Position numbers and translations under genes: made by a program. Positions 61,164-64,000 of a stretch of DNA of 64,000 nucleotides are shown here, piece after piece; the stretch's first letter is position 1; each line of letters starts with the position of its first letter. The notes under the pieces were generated by a model. The model saw only the letters and a list, made by a program, of their open reading frames with translations, had not been told where the DNA came from and did no database searches. Source of the stretch: Chitinimonas arctica (GTDB lineage Bacteria > Pseudomonadota > Gammaproteobacteria > Burkholderiales > Chitinimonadaceae); contig NZ_CP041730.1 of NCBI RefSeq assembly GCF_007431345.1, positions 1,550,001-1,614,000 on the forward strand. The letters are read 5' to 3'.

Positions 61164-62414
61164 ATGAATTCGTCACCGCACTGGCTGTTCAGATTTCTTC
61201 TGCTCTTGCTGATCGGCACGCTGGCGCATGCCGCGCCCGCGACCGAGGAAATTTTCGAACATTTCAAAGACCGCATCGCGCAGGTTCAGGTAATCGACCT
61301 GTCGGCCGGCAGCCGCGTCGGTTATGGCAGCGGCTTTGCCCTGGGCCGGGCGGATCGCATCGTGACCAATTACCACGTGATTTCCAAGCTGGTGATGGCG
61401 CCCAGGCACCATAAGGCCGAACTGAAGCTGGTCGACGGCCGGGTGATACCGGCCGAGCTGCTGGCCTTCGATGCCGTCCATGATCTGGCTGTGCTGGTTC
61501 CCGCCCAAGCGTTGCCGGCGGCGTTCGAACTGGCCGGCTCGCCCCCGCCCAAGGGCCAGCGCCTTTATTCCCTGGGCGTGCCTAACGACCTCGATTTCAC
61601 CATCGTCGAAGGGACTTACAACGGCCTGGTCGGCAATACCTTTCACGACCGTATTCATTTCACCGGCGCGATCAATTCGGGCATGAGCGGCGGCCCGGCC
61701 ATCGATGCCGCCGGCCGGCTGGTCGGCGTCAATGTCGCCAAGGATTTGCGCGGCGACCTGGTCTCCTTTCTGGTGCCCGCCGCCGATGTGGCCGCCCTGC
61801 TTGCCCAGCCTGCACCCAAGGGCGAACGCCGGACGGTATTGCGCGACCAGCTGTTGGCCAATCAGCAAAGCGTGGTGACCCAGCTGCTGGCCCAACCCAT
61901 GGTGCGCCATCCACTGGGCAGCTTCCAGCTGCCCGGTCGCTTTGCCGAATTCATGCGCTGCTGGGGCGATGCCCAACGGCGCGACAAGCAGCGCTATCAG
62001 CAAGCCAGCTACCAATGCAGCAATCAGGACGATGTCTATCTCGACGACGGCTTCAGCACCGGCACGATCGCGCTGCGGCACGACTGGTATGGCAAGGGTG
62101 AACTCAACCCGCTGGCCTTTACCGCCCTGGTCAATCGGATGGCCTCCTACCACAACGCCTCCGGCGCCGATGGCGATGATGAACTGGGCAACTACGCCTG
62201 CCAGCAAGCCTATGTGAAGCTGCAAGGACGCGTACTGAAGACCGCCGTTTGCCTGCGCGCGTTTCGCAAGCTGGGTGGCCTATACGACCTTTACCTGAAG
62301 GCGGTCAGCGTCGGCGACGGCAGGGAGGCCGTGGTGAGCACCTTGCAACTGGGCGGGGTGACGCAGGCGAACGCCTTGGGCTTCGCGCGCCGGTATCTGG
62401 AGGCCATGCAATGA
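61164..62414 (+). CDS. Secreted trypsin-like serine protease with an extra C-terminal domain
   Basis: The protein of about 416 residues has a signal peptide (MNSSPHWLFRFLLLLLIGTLAHA) and an S1C-type protease domain (about 30-230). His71 in VTNYHVIS, Asp107 in AVHDLAVL and Ser175 in NSGMSGGPA form the triad. A second region (about 240-416) has four cysteines (CWGD, QCSNQ, YACQQ, AVCLRA), likely disulfide-bonded, and is not a PDZ domain. ATG 61149 is an alternative start; neither has a clear Shine-Dalgarno. The stop overlaps the FHA gene start as ATGA, so the two are translationally coupled. Confidence 0.85.
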   Translation: MNSSPHWLFRFLLLLLIGTLAHAAPATEEIFEHFKDRIAQVQVIDLSAGSRVGYGSGFALGRADRIVTNYHVISKLVMAPRHHKAELKLVDGRVIPAELLAFDAVHDLAVLVPAQALPAAFELAGSPPPKGQRLYSLGVPNDLDFTIVEGTYNGLVGNTFHDRIHFTGAINSGMSGGPAIDAAGRLVGVNVAKDLRGDLVSFLVPAADVAALLAQPAPKGERRTVLRDQLLANQQSVVTQLLAQPMVRHPLGSFQLPGRFAEFMRCWGDAQRRDKQRYQQASYQCSNQDDVYLDDGFSTGTIALRHDWYGKGELNPLAFTALVNRMASYHNASGADGDDELGNYACQQAYVKLQGRVLKTAVCLRAFRKLGGLYDLYLKAVSVGDGREAVVSTLQLGGVTQANALGFARRYLEAMQ

Positions 62415-63358
62415 GCGCGGTCATCTTTATCGAAGAATTGGACCGCGCCGGCCGGGTGGAGCGGCGTCAGCGGGTGGCTGCCGACCATCTCACCCTGGGG
62501 CGCGGCTACGACACGGAAGTGATTCTGGACGACCCCCTGGTTGCCCCCCATCACCTTCAAGTCGAACTATTGCCTGAAGGTCGCCTCCGGGTTCGGGTGG
62601 TCGATTCCGACCATCCCTGCGCCATCGGCGGGCAGTGGGGCGAGGGCGGCGAGATCGGTCCCGACGATATCGTCCAGATCGGCCACACCCGGCTGCGTTT
62701 TCGCACCCCTGGCTACCAGGTGGCGAACGCGCCCCGACGCTCCATGCGGGACTGGCTGCAGCTATTCGGCCTGAAGGGTCTCGATTGGGCGCTGCTGGCA
62801 CTGGTGGTGTGCACCGTCGGCATCGAATACTGGCTGGTCGATACCGAGACCCGCGGTGTGAGCCCCCTGTTGCTATCCATGGCATCCATGGGCGCGGCGA
62901 TGCTGGTCTGGGCCGGATTCTGGTCGCTGCTGTCGCGCTTGCTGGTCAAGCACTTCGAATTTCACCGCCATCTGGCGCTCTGCGCCGCGGCCTTGCTGTG
63001 CGTACAATTCGCCGACTGGCTGCTGGTACCGCTGGGCCTGGTCTGGCTGCCGGATTGGTTGCCCTGGCTGGCCATCGTCGCCACCGCCGTTGCCCTGCTG
63101 TTTGGCCACCTGCGCCTATGCGCCCACGGCGACCGTGGGCCGGCCACCCTGGCCGCCGTGCTGGCCTTGGCCGGCGGCGGTATAGGGGGCTTGGACTGGT
63201 ATATCGATGCACACCGGCAGAACAGCGAGATTCCCGCCGATGTGCGTATCGTGCCCTTGCCATCCAACTGGTTGCCGACAACCAGCAGCGACGCTTTTTT
63301 CGACCGCGCCAAGACCTTGGGCAAAGAAGCGGACGACGCGGCCAAGGCGCTGGATTGA
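62411..63358 (+). CDS. FHA-domain membrane protein
   Basis: The 315-residue protein has an N-terminal FHA domain (about 5-105), with LTLGRGYDTEVILDDPLVAPHHLQV; the Gly-Arg (30-31) is kept but the usual Ser of S-R/x-H is Ala45, so phosphothreonine binding may be weakened. Then follow about five hydrophobic segments (about 120-260) and a C-terminal polar part (about 265-315). It overlaps the protease gene by ATGA. FHA domains read phosphothreonine or act as scaffolds. What it signals to is unknown. Confidence 0.85.
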   Translation: MSAVIFIEELDRAGRVERRQRVAADHLTLGRGYDTEVILDDPLVAPHHLQVELLPEGRLRVRVVDSDHPCAIGGQWGEGGEIGPDDIVQIGHTRLRFRTPGYQVANAPRRSMRDWLQLFGLKGLDWALLALVVCTVGIEYWLVDTETRGVSPLLLSMASMGAAMLVWAGFWSLLSRLLVKHFEFHRHLALCAAALLCVQFADWLLVPLGLVWLPDWLPWLAIVATAVALLFGHLRLCAHGDRGPATLAAVLALAGGGIGGLDWYIDAHRQNSEIPADVRIVPLPSNWLPTTSSDAFFDRAKTLGKEADDAAKALD

Positions 63359-63409
63359 AGTGAAAACAGCAGATTTGGCCGCGAACGGTACAAGCGCACC
63401 AAGTTTATT

Positions 63410-63424
63410 ATTCCATAATGGAAT
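63410..63424. promoter_or_regulatory. Palindrome upstream of the second TonB receptor
   Basis: ATTCCAT and ATGGAAT are separated by A, a perfect 7-base-arm inverted repeat in an AT-rich segment centred 155 bp before the TTG start. It resembles a repressor operator. Confidence 0.45.
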
Positions 63425-63571
63425 ACTGAAAGTACTTTAAATAAGTAAAAAGAATTAAATGCTTTGCTATCTTTCCTAGCTGCGCGGCGCCTTCCGATTG
63501 GGGGCGTCGATCCGGCAGCAAAACCGGCCGTCCTTTACCCGGTCATGGGCGGCCTTCAGGGGGAGAAAGCA

Positions 63572-64000
63572 TTGAAAAAAAATTCAGGTTATTCCTTGAC
63601 GGCGGTGGCGCTCGCCATCGCCACGCTCAGCCAGCATGCCCAGGCCGCGGATACCGACGACAACCCTACCGAAAAAGTGGTCATCACCGGTTCCCGCATT
63701 GCCCGCGCCAGCCAGGAAGGTCCCACCAGCGTGACGGTGATTACGGCCGAGGACCTGGAGAAGAAGGGCTATAAGAACGTCTTCGACGCCCTCAATAGCC
63801 AGACCCAAAGCACCGGCTTTGTCCAGGGCGCGGATTACGGCAACACCTTCACACCAGCCGCCAACGCCGTCAGCCTGCGGGGCTTGGGGGCGAACCATAC
63901 GCTGGTCCTGCTGAACGGGCGGCGGGTGGCCGACTATCCGATCGCCTACGAAGGATCGATCAATTTCGTCGATCTGGCCAATATTCCGTCTGCCTTGATC
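63572..64000 (+). CDS. TonB-dependent receptor, N-terminal part (runs off the window)
   Basis: The frame starts with TTG (63572), preceded by GGGGGAG six bases away; no ATG or GTG of the same frame is near. The 143 visible residues begin with a signal peptide (MKKNSGYSLTAVALAIATLSQHAQA), then TEKVVITGSRIARAS, a TonB-box/plug start, with NVFDALNSQTQSTGF and RGLGANHTLVLLNGRRVAD, the plug motif. The barrel is beyond position 64000. It follows the protease/FHA pair by 213 bp. Confidence 0.88.
   Translation, partial: MKKNSGYSLTAVALAIATLSQHAQAADTDDNPTEKVVITGSRIARASQEGPTSVTVITAEDLEKKGYKNVFDALNSQTQSTGFVQGADYGNTFTPAANAVSLRGLGANHTLVLLNGRRVADYPIAYEGSINFVDLANIPSALI

Noticed and set aside
1..64000. CRISPR arrays, insertion sequences, prophage or integrase genes
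   Set aside because: No regularly spaced repeats, transposase motifs or phage structural genes were found on reading; only the vapBC pair hints at mobility.

Overview
The window is chromosomal DNA of a GC-rich Gram-negative bacterium, most likely a betaproteobacterium (Neisseriales/Burkholderiales grade; a Chitinimonas-like organism is a guess, not a demonstrated assignment). This rests on the argJ - DUF815 ATPase - Nudix/ThiE gene order, a betaproteobacterial-type second infA, two TonB-dependent receptors, a PEP-CTERM protein and a grpE-dnaK-dnaJ block. No rRNA, tRNA, CRISPR array, insertion sequence or prophage was recognised. Coding density is high. Many starts are supported by Shine-Dalgarno sequences, and several gene pairs overlap by ATGA or similar.

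Layout. 1-9 kb: minus-strand argJ operon, pepP, small regulatory/nuclease/acetyltransferase genes, a PEP-CTERM protein and mutY. 9-18 kb: two tandem dipeptide-type binding proteins without permeases, a long-form KAS III, ybaK, two family-3 solute-binding proteins, selO and a small unknown gene in an AT-rich pocket. 18-23 kb: glutathione-dependent formaldehyde detoxification (frmA, S-formylglutathione hydrolase) split by a vapBC toxin-antitoxin pair, then a MocR regulator divergent from an FMN-binding oxidase-like gene. 23-34 kb: an AMACR-type racemase, a secreted unknown, an IclR regulator, a large TonB receptor, then gcdH - CoA-transferase - frameshifted glutamine-synthetase-like gene, preceded by two IclR-type palindromes spaced 20 bp centre to centre. 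34-38 kb: a complete siaABCD biofilm/c-di-GMP module.

38-44 kb: DUF4870 protein, outer-membrane barrel, and the minus-strand grpE-dnaK-dnaJ chaperone cluster with sigma-32-like promoters upstream of grpE and dnaK. 44-48 kb: glyoxylate shunt (aceA, glcB). 48-54 kb: telA, yiaA-like, an XpaC-like gene, periplasmic asparaginase, a divergent LysR/MFS pair and a methyltransferase. 55-60 kb: infA with a long leader, mdlAB-type heterodimeric ABC exporter, another family-3 binding protein. 60-64 kb: DUF808 protein, a translationally coupled secreted trypsin-like protease / membrane FHA-domain protein pair, and the start of a second TonB receptor that begins at TTG and runs off the window.

Functionally, acyl-CoA and glutarate catabolism (gcdH, CoA-transferase, AMACR), the glyoxylate shunt and many uptake proteins suggest a metabolically versatile heterotroph. 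The most interesting signals are the IclR operator pair over the glutarate genes, the TA pair inside the formaldehyde genes, the homopolymer frameshift in the glutamine-synthetase-like gene, the complete sia module and the protease/FHA pair.
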